A DNA stretch of 64,000 bases from JAUXFS01 sp963772635 (GTDB taxonomy: Bacteria; Pseudomonadota; Alphaproteobacteria; Rhodospirillales; Defluviicoccaceae), in NCBI GenBank assembly GCA_963772635.1, contig CAVYYK010000032.1, positions 62,001 to 126,000 on the forward strand. The letters run 5' to 3'. Each line of letters opens with the position of its first letter. Position 1 is the first letter of the stretch. Of this stretch, positions 16,438 through 25,694 are shown piece after piece. Made by a program: the position numbers and the translations under genes. Under the pieces are notes generated by a model. That model was given only the letters and a program-made list of their open reading frames with translations. It was not told where the DNA came from and did not search any database.

Positions 16438-17163
16438 CTACCGGTAGTCCAGCTCGGGATTGTAATCGGTGAAGTCGACCAGGGTTCCCAGCATCTGCAG
16501 ATAGGCGACAAGAGCATCGAGTTCGGTGATGCGCGACGGATCGCCGTCGAAATCGCCGACCACCGCCTTCGGGTAACGCGCGAGCAGGGCTTTGGCGTCG
16601 CCGCTCTCGCCGCCGGCCTGGGCGGCGACGTCGTTGGCGGCCTCGGCGATCTCCTCGTCGGTATAAGGCACGCCGACGATGCGCAGCGTCCGCATGTGAT
16701 CGGCGATGTCGGCGTAGTCGAGATCGGTCTTGGCCATGAACGGATAGCCCGGCATTACCGATTCGGGAACGACGCTGCGCGGGTTGATCAGGTGGGCGGC
16801 ATGCCAGGCATTGGAATACTTGCCGCCGACCCGCGCCAGATCCGGACCGGTCCGCTTCGAACCCCACTGGAACGGATGGTCGTACATGCTCTCCGCGGCG
16901 AGGCTGTAGTGGCCGTAGCGTTCCGCCTCGTCACGGAACGGGCGGATCATCTGGCTGTGACACAGGTAGCAGCCCTCGCGGACGTAGATGTTGCGCCCGG
17001 CCAGTTCCAGCGGCGAGTAGGGACGGACCCCGTCCACCTTCTCGATGGTCTGTTCCATGGTGTAGAGCGGCACCAACTGCACCAGACCGCCGATCGCCAC
17101 CGTGACCAGGATGCAGACGGCGAGCAGGATGACGTTCTTCTCGAGGATTGCGTGCTTGTTCAT
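16438..17163 (-). CDS. ccoO: cbb3-type cytochrome c oxidase subunit II (mono-heme CcoO)
   Basis: A 241-residue mono-heme cytochrome c of cbb3 oxidase, anchored by one N-terminal TM helix (about residues 11-34). The heme motif is CYLCH in REGCYLCHSQMIRPF, and WGSKRTGPDLARVGGKYSNAWH and VMPGYPFM (axial Met) are diagnostic. The ATG at 17163 is preferred over a longer open frame because the helix then lies at the normal position. It begins 10 bases after the ccoN stop. Confidence 0.95.
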   Translation of the reverse strand: MNKHAILEKNVILLAVCILVTVAIGGLVQLVPLYTMEQTIEKVDGVRPYSPLELAGRNIYVREGCYLCHSQMIRPFRDEAERYGHYSLAAESMYDHPFQWGSKRTGPDLARVGGKYSNAWHAAHLINPRSVVPESVMPGYPFMAKTDLDYADIADHMRTLRIVGVPYTDEEIAEAANDVAAQAGGESGDAKALLARYPKAVVGDFDGDPSRITELDALVAYLQMLGTLVDFTDYNPELDYR

Positions 17164-17173
17164 CGCTGCCCCC

Positions 17174-18653
17174 TTATTCCGCGGCGCCGGCGGCGACGTG
17201 GGCCGGCTCCTCGTATGCGGCCTCGGTCCGAAGCTCACCCTTGATCGTCTTCCACAGGTTGTAGACCATGATCAGCGCGCCGAGCAGGAACAGTACCCCG
17301 CCGAACGCGCGGATCACGTAGTAGGGGTGCATCGCTTCGACCGTCTCGATGAACGAGTACTGGAGGAACCCGAGCAAATCGTAGGCCCGCCACATCAGCC
17401 CCTGCATGATCCCGGAAATCCACATCGAGGTGATGTAGAGGACGATGCCGATGGTCGCGATCCAGAAGTGGTAGGTGACCAGCCTGCAGCGAATACAACC
17501 GCTGGCGCTTCCACAGGGCGGGAACCAGGAAGTAGACGGCGCCGAAGCTGACGAACGCCACCCAGCCGAGCGCCCCGGAATGGACGTGCCCGATGGTCCA
17601 GTCGGTGTAGTGGCTGAGCGAGTTGACCGCCTTGATCGACATCATCGGTCCCTCGAAGGTGCTCATCCCGTAGAACGCCACCGAGGCGACCATGAACCGC
17701 AGGATCGGGTCGGTGCGCAGCTTGTCCCACGCCCCGGAGAGGGTCATGATGCCGTTGATCATCCCACCCCAGGACGGCATCCACAGCATGATCGAGAACG
17801 TCATGCCGAGGGTCTGCAGCCAGTCGGGCAGCGCGGTGTAATGCAGGTGGTGGGGGCCGGCCCAGATATACAGGAAAATCAGGGTCCAGAAATGGACGAT
17901 GCTGAGACGGTACGAATAGATCGGACGCTGAGCCTGCTTGGGGATGAAATAGTACATCATCCCCAGGAAACCGGCGGTGAGAAAGAAACCGACCGCGTTG
18001 TGGCCGTACCACCACTGGGTCATCGCGTCCTGCACGCCGGCCCAGACGATGTAGCTCTTGGTGCCGAAGAACGACACCGGCACCGCGGCGTTGTTGCCGA
18101 GGTGGAGCATGGCGATGGTGATGATGAACGCCAGGAAGAACCAGTTGGCGACGTAGATGTGGGGTTCCTTGCGCTTGATCAGGGTGCCGACGAAACAGAC
18201 GAGATAGGCGACCCAGACGATCGTCAGCCACAGGTCCACGTACCACTCGGGCTCGGCGTATTCCTTGCTCTGGGTGATACCCATGACGTAGCCGGAAGCC
18301 GCCAGGACGATGAACAGCTGATATCCCCAGAACAGGAAATTGCCCAACGCCGCCCCGCCGAACAGCGACGCCCGGCAGGTCCTCTGCACGACATACAGAG
18401 AGGTGGCGAACAGCGCGTTGCCGCCAAAGGCGAAGATCACGGCCGAGGTGTGCACCGGCCTGAGCCGTCCGAAGGTGGTCCACGGCAGGTCCAGGTTCAA
18501 AACCGGAAACGCCAGCTGAAAGGCGATGACAACCCCGACCAGAAAGCCGACCACGCCCCAGAAGACCGTCGCGATGACGAACTTCTTGACCACCTCCTCG
18601 TGGTACGCGACCGGGGCGCGAGCCTCACCGGCGGTTGCGACTGCTGCGCTCAT
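17174..18653 (-). CDS. ccoN: cbb3-type cytochrome c oxidase subunit I CcoN (apparent +1 frameshift near 17483)
   Basis: Catalytic subunit carrying low-spin heme b, heme b3 and CuB for oxygen reduction at low oxygen tension. Many TM helices are present; heme/copper ligands are visible in RPVHTSAVIFAF, WWYGHNAVGFFLT, WAGPHHLHYTALPDW and TDWTIGHVHSGALGW. The frame from 18653 runs to ...RLYSLQ, then the sense continues one base later as LVTYHFWIATIGIVLY to the stop at 17174. Removing one base of the CC at 17483-17484 restores a normal-length protein of about 492 residues. Because all partner genes are intact, a sequencing insertion is more likely than a real mutation. Confidence 0.92.
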
Positions 18654-19012
18654 GGCCTACTCCCGCACACAACAAATGCGGAAGACGGTCCTGAGCCTTC
18701 CGCAATTTCCATCACCCATTTCTCATGTTCCACCCGCGAAGCGGTACGCATCGAAGACCCATACTGCAATGCAACATACTCTGCCGCACCGCAAAATCGG
18801 CTGTCATGTTATTTCCGGGTCCGAGCGAAGTCAACCGCGCGCAATAAGGCAAGTCGCGCCATTCGACGGGCATTCCGAAGTCGATCCGCTCGCACGCCGC
18901 CGTTTTGCCGCAAGCGCGAATTGTCGTGTCGCCGATCCCCGGTTGGTTTAGTTTGACCTCGACGCGCCTGTTTTTGGCGCAACCCCAAGGAACTCAGAGG
19001 TTTACAACGCTC
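18654..19012. other. Divergent intergenic region between ccoN and the rRNA methyltransferase gene
   Basis: About 360 bases that must hold the promoter of the ccoNOQP operon (minus) and probably one for the plus-strand gene. No FNR/FixK-type TTGAT-N4-ATCAA box could be found by eye. A GCGCC...GGCGC inverted pair with a T-rich loop sits near 18965-18981. No coding sequence recognised. Confidence 0.5.
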
Positions 19013-20203
19013 ATGACAACGTCCCTACCCCGCGTGTTCCTTCAGCACGGCCGCGACCGTCGGATCGTCGAGGGCCATCCCTGGGCGTACTCCAACGAGA
19101 TACGCATGGACGCGGAAACGAAAGCTTTGCCGCCGGGTGCGCTGGTGACGCTGCATCGGGTCGACGGCAAGCCCCTGGGTATCGGGTCGTTCAATCCTCA
19201 CGCACTGATCGCCTTTCGCCTGTTCGACCGCGATCCGCGCGCGGTGATCGACGAAGGCTTTTTCGTCCAACGCCTGAAACGGGCTTTGGAGCTTAGACAA
19301 CGGATGTTCGATCGCCCGTTCTACCGGCTGATCCACGCGGAGGCCGATGCTCTACCGGGACTGATCGCCGACCTGTTCGGCGACGTCGTCGTTCTCCAGT
19401 CGAACACCGCCGGCATCGAGGCCTTGACCCCAATCCTGCTGGCCGCTCTCGACGCGGCGTTGGCGCCGGAGGCGATCGTCTTTCGCAACGATTTGCGAAT
19501 GCGCGCCTCGGAAGGGTTGGGCGGCGAAGTCCGCGTCGCCAAGGGCGACGTCGGCGAAACGATCGAAGTTCGCGAGGGTGATCTCGTTTTCGCCGCCGAC
19601 GTCGTCTCGGGACAGAAGACCGGATGGTACTTCGATCAGCGCGAAAACCGCGCGTTCGTTGCCCCGCTCGCCGCCGGCGGGCGGATGCTGGACGTTTACT
19701 GCCACAGCGGCGGTTTCGCCGTCGCGGCCGCACACCGCGGCGCGGTCGAGGTGATCGGCGTCGATTCGTCGGAGGCCGCGCTCGACCTGGCCCGGCGTGC
19801 GGCCCAAACCAATCGTGTCGACCACATCTGCCGATTCGACCGCGGCGATGTCTTCGAAGGGCTCGAGCGGATGGCGCAAGCCGCCGAGCGGTTCCGGGTC
19901 GTCGTCGCCGATCCGCCGCCGTTCGTCAAATCCCGCAAGGAACTGGGCAGCGGTCTCAGGGGCTATCGCAAGCTGGCCCGCCTGGCAGCGGCTCTGGTCG
20001 AGCCCGGCGGCTTCCTGTTCGTCGCCTCGTGCTCCCACAACGTCGAGCCGGGACCGTTCGCCGCCGAGGTGGTCAAAGGGCTGGCCGCGGCCGGCCGCAC
20101 CGGCCGCATCGTGCGTTCCGCCGGCGCCGGCCCCGACCACCCGATCCACACCCACCTGCCCGAGACGGCCTACCTGAAGTCGCTGCTGGTGCACGTGGAT
20201 TGA
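19013..20203 (+). CDS. rlmI: Class I SAM-dependent rRNA methyltransferase (RlmI-like, 23S m5C)
   Basis: A 396-residue protein with an N-terminal PUA domain (about residues 5-80; RVFLQHGRDRRIVEGHPWAYSNEI read in parts), a central EEHEA-type domain and a C-terminal Rossmann methyltransferase fold. Motif I is MLDVYCHSGGFAVAAA and motif IV DPPPFVKS; FVASCSHNV carries the catalytic cysteine of m5C enzymes. RlmI modifies C1962 of 23S rRNA in E. coli; the exact target here is inferred. The start at 19013 gives the usual N-terminus; the frame is open upstream but without family similarity. Confidence 0.85.
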   Translation: MTTSLPRVFLQHGRDRRIVEGHPWAYSNEIRMDAETKALPPGALVTLHRVDGKPLGIGSFNPHALIAFRLFDRDPRAVIDEGFFVQRLKRALELRQRMFDRPFYRLIHAEADALPGLIADLFGDVVVLQSNTAGIEALTPILLAALDAALAPEAIVFRNDLRMRASEGLGGEVRVAKGDVGETIEVREGDLVFAADVVSGQKTGWYFDQRENRAFVAPLAAGGRMLDVYCHSGGFAVAAAHRGAVEVIGVDSSEAALDLARRAAQTNRVDHICRFDRGDVFEGLERMAQAAERFRVVVADPPPFVKSRKELGSGLRGYRKLARLAAALVEPGGFLFVASCSHNVEPGPFAAEVVKGLAAAGRTGRIVRSAGAGPDHPIHTHLPETAYLKSLLVHVD

Positions 20204-20337
20204 GGATTTATCCGTAGCCGGGACGCCTTTGGGATTCGCCCCGCCCCATCTGAGGACTTAGTATTGGCGGGCCGCCATCAATGATGGCCGGCCTTCGCAC
20301 CGGGAACCGTATCATCGGGGAGCGCGTCGGGACGACG

Positions 20338-21972
20338 ATGAACGAACAGCCCTACCTGCATGAAGTGTTGATCCTTCTGGTGGCGCTGCTCGTTTTCGTC
20401 CCGTTGTTTCAGCGGTTGCGGTTCGGAGAGATGCTGGGATACCTCGCGGCGGGCGTGGTGATCGGGCCGTCGGTGCTGGGTCTCGTCGGCAGCGCCGAGG
20501 AAACCAAGGCGCTGGCCGAACTCGGCGTGGTGTTCCTGCTCTTTTCCGTCGGCCTCGAACTCAGCCCTGAACGTCTGCGCCTGTTCGGACGCCGGACCTA
20601 CGGCCTCGCCGTCGCCCAGATGGTGGTGACGACCCTGGTCCTTGCCGGCTGTGCCCATCTGGCGGGGTTGCAACCGACCAGCGCCCTGGCGGTCGGCGGC
20701 GCCCTCGCCTTGTCGTCGACGGCGATCGTGCTGCAGCTCCTGAAGGAGCGAGGCGGCATGACCGGGCAATTGGGCCGCGCGGCGATCGCCATCCTCCTGG
20801 TCCAGGACTTCGCCGTCGCGCCGATGCTGGTGTTCGTCAACACCGCCGGCGAGCCCGGCGGCAAGCTGCTCGGCGCGCTCGGCATCAGCGCGGTGAAATT
20901 CATCATCATCGTCACCCTGATCCTGCTCGCCGAACGGATCCTCCTCCGGCCGCTGCTGAGACTGGCCGCCGACACCGGCGCCCCCGAAGTGTTCACCGGG
21001 GCGACCTTGCTGTTGGTGCTGGGCACCGGCTGGGCCACCGACCAGGCCGGCCTGTCGATGGCGCTCGGCGCGTTTCTCGCCGGGATCATGGTCGCCGACA
21101 CCGAGTTCCGCCATCAGGTGCATGCCGACATTCAGCCGTTTCGCGGTCTTCTGCTCGGCCTGTTCTTCATTACCGTCGGCTTGACGCTGGACGTCGGCTA
21201 TGCCGGGGAACGAGCGGGAACGGTGGCGCTGATCGTCGTCGGCCTGATCGCTATCAAGGCGGCCCTGGTTGCCGGTCTGGCGGCGCTGTTCGGGGTCCCG
21301 CGCGGTCGCGCCCTTTGGCTGGGCGGATTCCTCAGTCAGGGCAGCGAGTTCGCCTTCGTGCTGCTGGCCTTGGCGGCCCACCAGGGTCTGATCGTCGCCG
21401 AGCACGCGCAACTGCTCACCGTTGCCGTCGGCGTGTCGATGGCGGTGACGCCGATCGGCGCCCTGATCGCCCGCCGCATGCTGTCGAGCCGGGAGCGGGA
21501 GGCCCCTTCGTTGCTCGGCAATCTGGAGCAGGAGCGCAGCGAGATAAGCGGCCACGTTGTCATCGCCGGGTTCGGGCAAGTGGGGATGGCGGTGGCCCGG
21601 TTCCTGGCGGGCGAGCGCATTCCGGTGCTGATCCTCGACCTTTCCACGCGACGGGTAACGGCGAGCCGCGCCCGCGGACTGCCGGTGTTCTACGGCAACG
21701 CCACGCGAATCGACGTGCTCCGTGCCGCCCACCTGGATCGCGCCCATGCGTTGGTTGTGGCCATGCCCAAATCGGCGACCGCCGAACAGGTGACGACGGT
21801 GGCCCGGCAGTCTTTCCGGGATCTCCGGATTTTCACCCGGGTCCATGACGAGGATTGGGTGCGAAAGGTGCAAATGGCGGGCGCCGACGCCGTCGTTCTA
21901 GACGGATTGACGACGGCACTGGACCTGGCCGAAAGAGTCATGCTGTTCTATCGGCCGGAGGGCACGGAATAG
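20338..21972 (+). CDS. CPA2-family cation:proton antiporter with TrkA-N domain (KefB/KefC type)
   Basis: A 544-residue integral membrane protein with about 12 TM helices (residues 8-395) of the Na+/H+ exchanger fold and a C-terminal Rossmann RCK_N domain starting at HVVIAGFGQVGMAVARFLAG. Signature stretches are LGYLAAGVVIGPSVLGLV, VGLELSPERL, LALSSTAIVLQLLKE, LVQDFAVAPML and GGFLSQGSEFAFVL. It probably exports potassium in exchange for protons under nucleotide control. Start 20338 is chosen because the first helix follows directly; an in-frame ATG at 20281 adds 19 residues. No KefF/KefG partner adjoins it. Confidence 0.82.
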   Translation: MNEQPYLHEVLILLVALLVFVPLFQRLRFGEMLGYLAAGVVIGPSVLGLVGSAEETKALAELGVVFLLFSVGLELSPERLRLFGRRTYGLAVAQMVVTTLVLAGCAHLAGLQPTSALAVGGALALSSTAIVLQLLKERGGMTGQLGRAAIAILLVQDFAVAPMLVFVNTAGEPGGKLLGALGISAVKFIIIVTLILLAERILLRPLLRLAADTGAPEVFTGATLLLVLGTGWATDQAGLSMALGAFLAGIMVADTEFRHQVHADIQPFRGLLLGLFFITVGLTLDVGYAGERAGTVALIVVGLIAIKAALVAGLAALFGVPRGRALWLGGFLSQGSEFAFVLLALAAHQGLIVAEHAQLLTVAVGVSMAVTPIGALIARRMLSSREREAPSLLGNLEQERSEISGHVVIAGFGQVGMAVARFLAGERIPVLILDLSTRRVTASRARGLPVFYGNATRIDVLRAAHLDRAHALVVAMPKSATAEQVTTVARQSFRDLRIFTRVHDEDWVRKVQMAGADAVVLDGLTTALDLAERVMLFYRPEGTE

Positions 21973-22305
21973 GTGTGGCTTTTGCGCAACAAGTCCCGAC
22001 TGCTTACAGGGCCGTAAACGAAAAACAGGTGCTTCCAACGGCAAGCCCTTCTATATGTTGTGGTTACGGAAGGCGTGGCGATGACATAGAGGTTATTTTT
22101 TTGTTGCAACCGCGTTTGCGACCGACTATTAACGAACTCGCTTTTGGGAGCGGGCAGGATGTTGTTAAATTGCGGCAACTAACGCTCGCTTCTATTTCTT
22201 TGATGTTCGAAGAGTTCATCTTTTAAGTGTGTTTTGCTGAAAACTTCCATCTCCGTTAATCACTTTCAGCATGTGTTTTTGATGTGAAGCAAAAGGGCTC
22301 TAACT
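21973..22305. other. AT-rich intergenic region upstream of fabD
   Basis: A 333-base gap noticeably richer in A+T than its surroundings. No coding frame of note. It holds one plausible sigma-70 promoter (22104-22132) for fabD and no other recognisable element. Confidence 0.5.
22104..22132 (+). promoter_or_regulatory. Possible sigma-70 promoter for fabD
   Basis: TTGCAA at 22104-22109 and TATTAA at 22127-22132 are separated by exactly 17 bases. This would give a leader of about 165 bases before the fabD start. Match to consensus is partial, in an AT-rich region where chance hits are common. Confidence 0.35.
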
Positions 22306-23328
22306 ATGCCGATGCCGAAAGCAGAAATCCTTTCCACGATTGAGCAGGCGCCGCTTTCCGCCAAGGCGCTTGCGGCAACCCGTGCTCTGGTGTTCCCGGG
22401 GCAAGGGTCGCAAGCCGTTGGAATGGGTCGCGAGTTGGCCGAGGAGTATTCGGTCGCCCGCGACGTGTTCGAAGAAGTCGACGAGGCACTCGGGCAAAAC
22501 CTCTCCAAAGTCATGGCCGAAGGCCCCGAGAGCGAACTGACCCTGACCGAGAACGCCCAGCCGGCGCTTATGGCGGTCAGCATGGCCGTCCTGCGGGTTT
22601 TGGAGCAGGAGCACGGTATCGAGCTTGTTCAGCTGGGTCGATTCGTCGGCGGCCACTCGCTGGGTGAATACACGGCGCTGACCGCCGCCGGTGCGTTCAC
22701 GTTGACGGACGCGGCGCGCCTGCTCAGGACCCGCGGTCTGGCGATGCAGACGGCGGTGCCCGTCGGCGAAGGAGCGATGGCTGCTCTGATGGGGCTGGAC
22801 GTGGAGACGGCCCGAGAAGTAGCCGCCGAAGCGACCAGGGATACTTATGATGGTGCCGTTTGCGTCGCGGCCAACGACAACGCTCCCGGTCAGGTGGTCA
22901 TCAGCGGCAACCGAATCGCTGTGGCGCGCGCTCTCGAGATCGCCGCTCTGCGCGGTGCGCGGCGTGGCATTATGTTGCCGGTGAGCGGACCCTTCCATTG
23001 TCCACTGATGGAGCCGGTCGCCGCGGTGATGTCGGCGGCGCTCGAGAAAGTGGACGTTCGCACCCCGAAGCTGCCGTTGATTTCCAACGTCACCGCACGC
23101 GCGGTTACCAAACCTGCGGAGATCCGCGATCTGCTCATCCGCCAAATAACCGGCATGGTCCGTTGGCGGGAGAGCGTCCTCTACATGCATTCGCGCGGCA
23201 TTCGCGAACTGATCGAGATCGGCACCGGCAAGGTGTTGTCCGGTCTGGCCAAACGCATCCACCGGGAGATGGCCGGTATTTCGCTCGGCACGCCCGCCGA
23301 GATCGGGGCACTGGTCGCGCCGGCATAA
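22306..23328 (+). CDS. fabD: Malonyl-CoA:ACP transacylase
   Basis: Loads malonyl groups from CoA onto acyl carrier protein for fatty-acid synthesis. The catalytic serine lies in GHSLGEYTALTAAGA and the catalytic histidine in SGPFHCPLMEPV; FPGQGSQAVGMG near residue 30 is the N-terminal signature and IEIGTGKVLSGLAKRI the C-terminal one. At 340 residues it has an extra N-terminal stretch of about 25 residues before LVFPGQGSQ. The rest of a fabG-acpP cluster does not follow; a strong terminator lies 28 bases after the stop, so it is transcribed alone. Confidence 0.93.
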   Translation: MPMPKAEILSTIEQAPLSAKALAATRALVFPGQGSQAVGMGRELAEEYSVARDVFEEVDEALGQNLSKVMAEGPESELTLTENAQPALMAVSMAVLRVLEQEHGIELVQLGRFVGGHSLGEYTALTAAGAFTLTDAARLLRTRGLAMQTAVPVGEGAMAALMGLDVETAREVAAEATRDTYDGAVCVAANDNAPGQVVISGNRIAVARALEIAALRGARRGIMLPVSGPFHCPLMEPVAAVMSAALEKVDVRTPKLPLISNVTARAVTKPAEIRDLLIRQITGMVRWRESVLYMHSRGIRELIEIGTGKVLSGLAKRIHREMAGISLGTPAEIGALVAPA

Positions 23329-23355
23329 GGTCGCGGCACCCAAGGATTTTCTTGA

Positions 23356-23386
23356 AACGAGGATCCATAGGGTCCTCGTTCTTTTT
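23356..23386 (+). terminator. Rho-independent terminator of fabD
   Basis: AACGAGGA (23356-23363) pairs with TCCTCGTT (23373-23380), extended inside by one T-G and two C-G pairs, followed by CTTTTTC. It begins 28 bases after the fabD stop. Confidence 0.85.
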
Positions 23387-23474
23387 CTGGCAATCGTAAT
23401 TGTGACAGTCATCGGCCGGGCGACCGCGATCGAAGGCGGCGTTGATATCCCGCCCCTGCGTCGCGCCCCACGTT

Positions 23475-24251
23475 TCAGTGCCTGGCAACGATGAACAGCC
23501 TGCGAAACGGAAAGAGGGTTGTTCCGTCGTCGCGCCGCGGGTAGGCGCGCTCGACGCGAGAGGCGTAGTCGCCGAGAAACGCCGTCCGCTCTTCGCCATC
23601 CAGCGCGCCGAGCAGCGGCCTGAGCGCCGTGCCCTTGGTCCACTCGACCACCGGATTGTCCCCCTCGAGAACGTGCCAGTAAACGGTTTCCCAGATGTCG
23701 ATGAACGATGACACCGGAGACAGAATGTCGGCATAGGCATCAGGGGACGCCACCGGCCGGGTGCGAAGGTGGGGGCGCAGCCGGTCATACCAAGGACCGG
23801 CCTCGGCAGCCGCGACCATCGCCCGGTGGGAGGGCTGGTCGTGGTTTCTCGGCATTTGAACCGCCAAAATGCCCCCCGGCCGAAGCCCCTGCGCAAGTCG
23901 TGGAAACAGGGCCCGGTGATCATCGAGCCAATGCAAAGCCGCGTTGGAAAACAGAACGTCCACGGGCCGTTCGGGGGACCAAGTGGCAAGATCGGCCTCG
24001 ATCCAACCAAGATTGGGTTGCCGGGACCGAGCCTCCGCCAGCATTTCTGCGGAAGAGTCCACACCCGTGACGACGGAACCTGGCCAGCGCTCCGCCAGCA
24101 ATCGGGTGACGTTTCCGGCGCCGCACCCGAGATCAATGATTGCGCTTGGCGCATCCATGTCGATGCGAGCGACCAGATCCAACGCCGGACGTAGTCGTTC
24201 GCCGGCGAATTTGAGATAAGTTGCGGGATTCCAACGACTTGGCGCAGTCAT
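23475..24251 (-). CDS. tam: Trans-aconitate 2-methyltransferase
   Basis: A 258-residue SAM-dependent methyltransferase. Motif I is IIDLGCGAGNVTRLLAERWP, and DVLFSNAALHWLDDH and FPRLAQGLRPGGILAVQMP are characteristic of Tam, which methylates trans-aconitate, an inhibitor of the TCA cycle. The C-terminal WETVYWHVLEGDNPVVEWTKGT segment also fits. Its ATG overlaps the stop of the histidine kinase gene by four bases, so it is the last gene of the operon TVP38 - FAD reductase - kinase - tam. Confidence 0.85.
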   Translation of the reverse strand: MTAPSRWNPATYLKFAGERLRPALDLVARIDMDAPSAIIDLGCGAGNVTRLLAERWPGSVVTGVDSSAEMLAEARSRQPNLGWIEADLATWSPERPVDVLFSNAALHWLDDHRALFPRLAQGLRPGGILAVQMPRNHDQPSHRAMVAAAEAGPWYDRLRPHLRTRPVASPDAYADILSPVSSFIDIWETVYWHVLEGDNPVVEWTKGTALRPLLGALDGEERTAFLGDYASRVERAYPRRDDGTTLFPFRRLFIVARH

Positions 24252-25661
24252 TTCTGCGCCCTAGCGGGAAGATCGATGCGGAAAGTGGTACCGTTTTCGC
24301 CGGTCTCCGCCAGCGTCAGCTCTCCACCGTGGGCGCTGATGATCTCGCGGGCAATGACCAGGCCAAGGCCGCTGCCGCCTTCGCGGGTCGAGCCGGAGAA
24401 CGGCTGGAACAGGCGCTCTCGGGCGCGGGCCGGAATTCCGGCACCATCGTCGGCGATATCGATGACGACACGGTCGCGGTCGCGACGGGCATCGATATGG
24501 AGCGTTCGCGCACCGGCCTCGCCGGCATTTACCGCCAGGTTGTTAAGCACCCGATACAACTGCTCACGATCGGCCCGGACGTCGATGTCCAGGCCGCGGC
24601 CGTCCACCCGTTCAAGACCACGGCCGCCCGCCTCGGACTTCCGCGTAGCAGCTTCCAGTTCGGAAACCAGATCCAAGAGACGGAACATCGTTGGGCGGAG
24701 GACCGGGCCGTCGTGGCGCACGAAATCGAGGGTCTGGCTGCAAAGCGCGACGGCGTGGTCGATTGCATTGTAGAGCTGCGGTGTCACCCGCTTGACGACG
24801 GGATCGTCGATATCGGTGAGCCGATCGGACGCCAGCATCGCGGTCGCCAGGGTGTTGCGCAGGTCGTGGTTGATTTTGGCCACCGCCGCACCGAGGGTAG
24901 CCAGCCGCGTTTTCTGGCGTAGCGCCGCGCGCAACTCCGTTTGCATCGCCAGCAGTTCCCGCTGCGCGACGCCAATCTCGTCTTTCCGCTCGGTGGCCTG
25001 GATCGTTACGGTTTCGTCCTCCGGGCTTTCTCGGAAGCGAACCATGCTGTTGGTGATCTGAACTATAGGCCGGACCATGAACCATTGCAGGCTGAAATAG
25101 ACGAGGCCGGCGGTAAACAGCGAGATGATGATGGAAAGGGTCAGGATACGGACCGAGAAGGCGTACATCGCCTCGCGCATGGGGGTTTCGTCGAGGAGCA
25201 CCTCGATGGTCGCGTCCGGTTCGCCCGGCGAATCGGCGATGATCCGCATGACCCGGTTCCGGGTCTGTGCCAAAGCCGCCAGCGCCTCGCCGATCCACCG
25301 GAAGAACATGACCTTGACGCAAATCGAAGGTGACGTCGACCGCCGGCGGCATCTCCTTGCTCAGCATCAGCATGTGCCGATCCGGTTTCTTGAGCACGAT
25401 ACCGTAGGCGCCGGCGTGCAACAGCAGGTCCATTTCCAGCCGTTTGCCGAGGGCGTTCTCGGGCGTGGCCTCCACCGCCAGAATCGCCAGGTGCGCCTTG
25501 GCGATCTGATCTTCGAGATAGACCTTGCGGAACCGGGAAATCGACGGCACGTAGATCAGGATTTCGGCAAGCATGACGAAACTCACCGTCAGCGCCAGAA
25601 GACGCGCCGAGAGGCCCATGGTCAAAGCCGGGCGGTCGGATCGCTTTTCGATCATCGGCAA
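24248..25661 (-). CDS. Membrane sensor histidine kinase (apparent +1 frameshift near 25314)
   Basis: N-terminal TM helix (LLALTVSFVMLAEILIYVP), a periplasmic sensor of about 170 residues, a second TM helix (ILTLSIIISLFTAGLVYFSL), a HAMP-like linker, a dimerisation domain with the phospho-acceptor in KINHDLRNTLATA, and an HATPase domain with NLAVNAGEAG (N box), DDGAGIP (G1) and GGSGLGLVIAREI (G2). The frame from 25661 ends sense at ...VTFDLRQ and resumes as VMFFRWIGEALA one base on; ignoring one A of the CAAGG at about 25314 gives one protein of about 470 residues. No response regulator gene is adjacent, so its partner is unknown. The four-base overlap with tam suggests coupling. Confidence 0.85.
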
Positions 25662-25694
25662 ATTATTGCACAGAAACCGGGCGGCGTGTCGCCG

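Noticed and set aside
18654..19012. FNR/FixK box for ccoNOQP
   Set aside because: No TTGAT-N4-ATCAA-like palindrome was found on inspection of the region.
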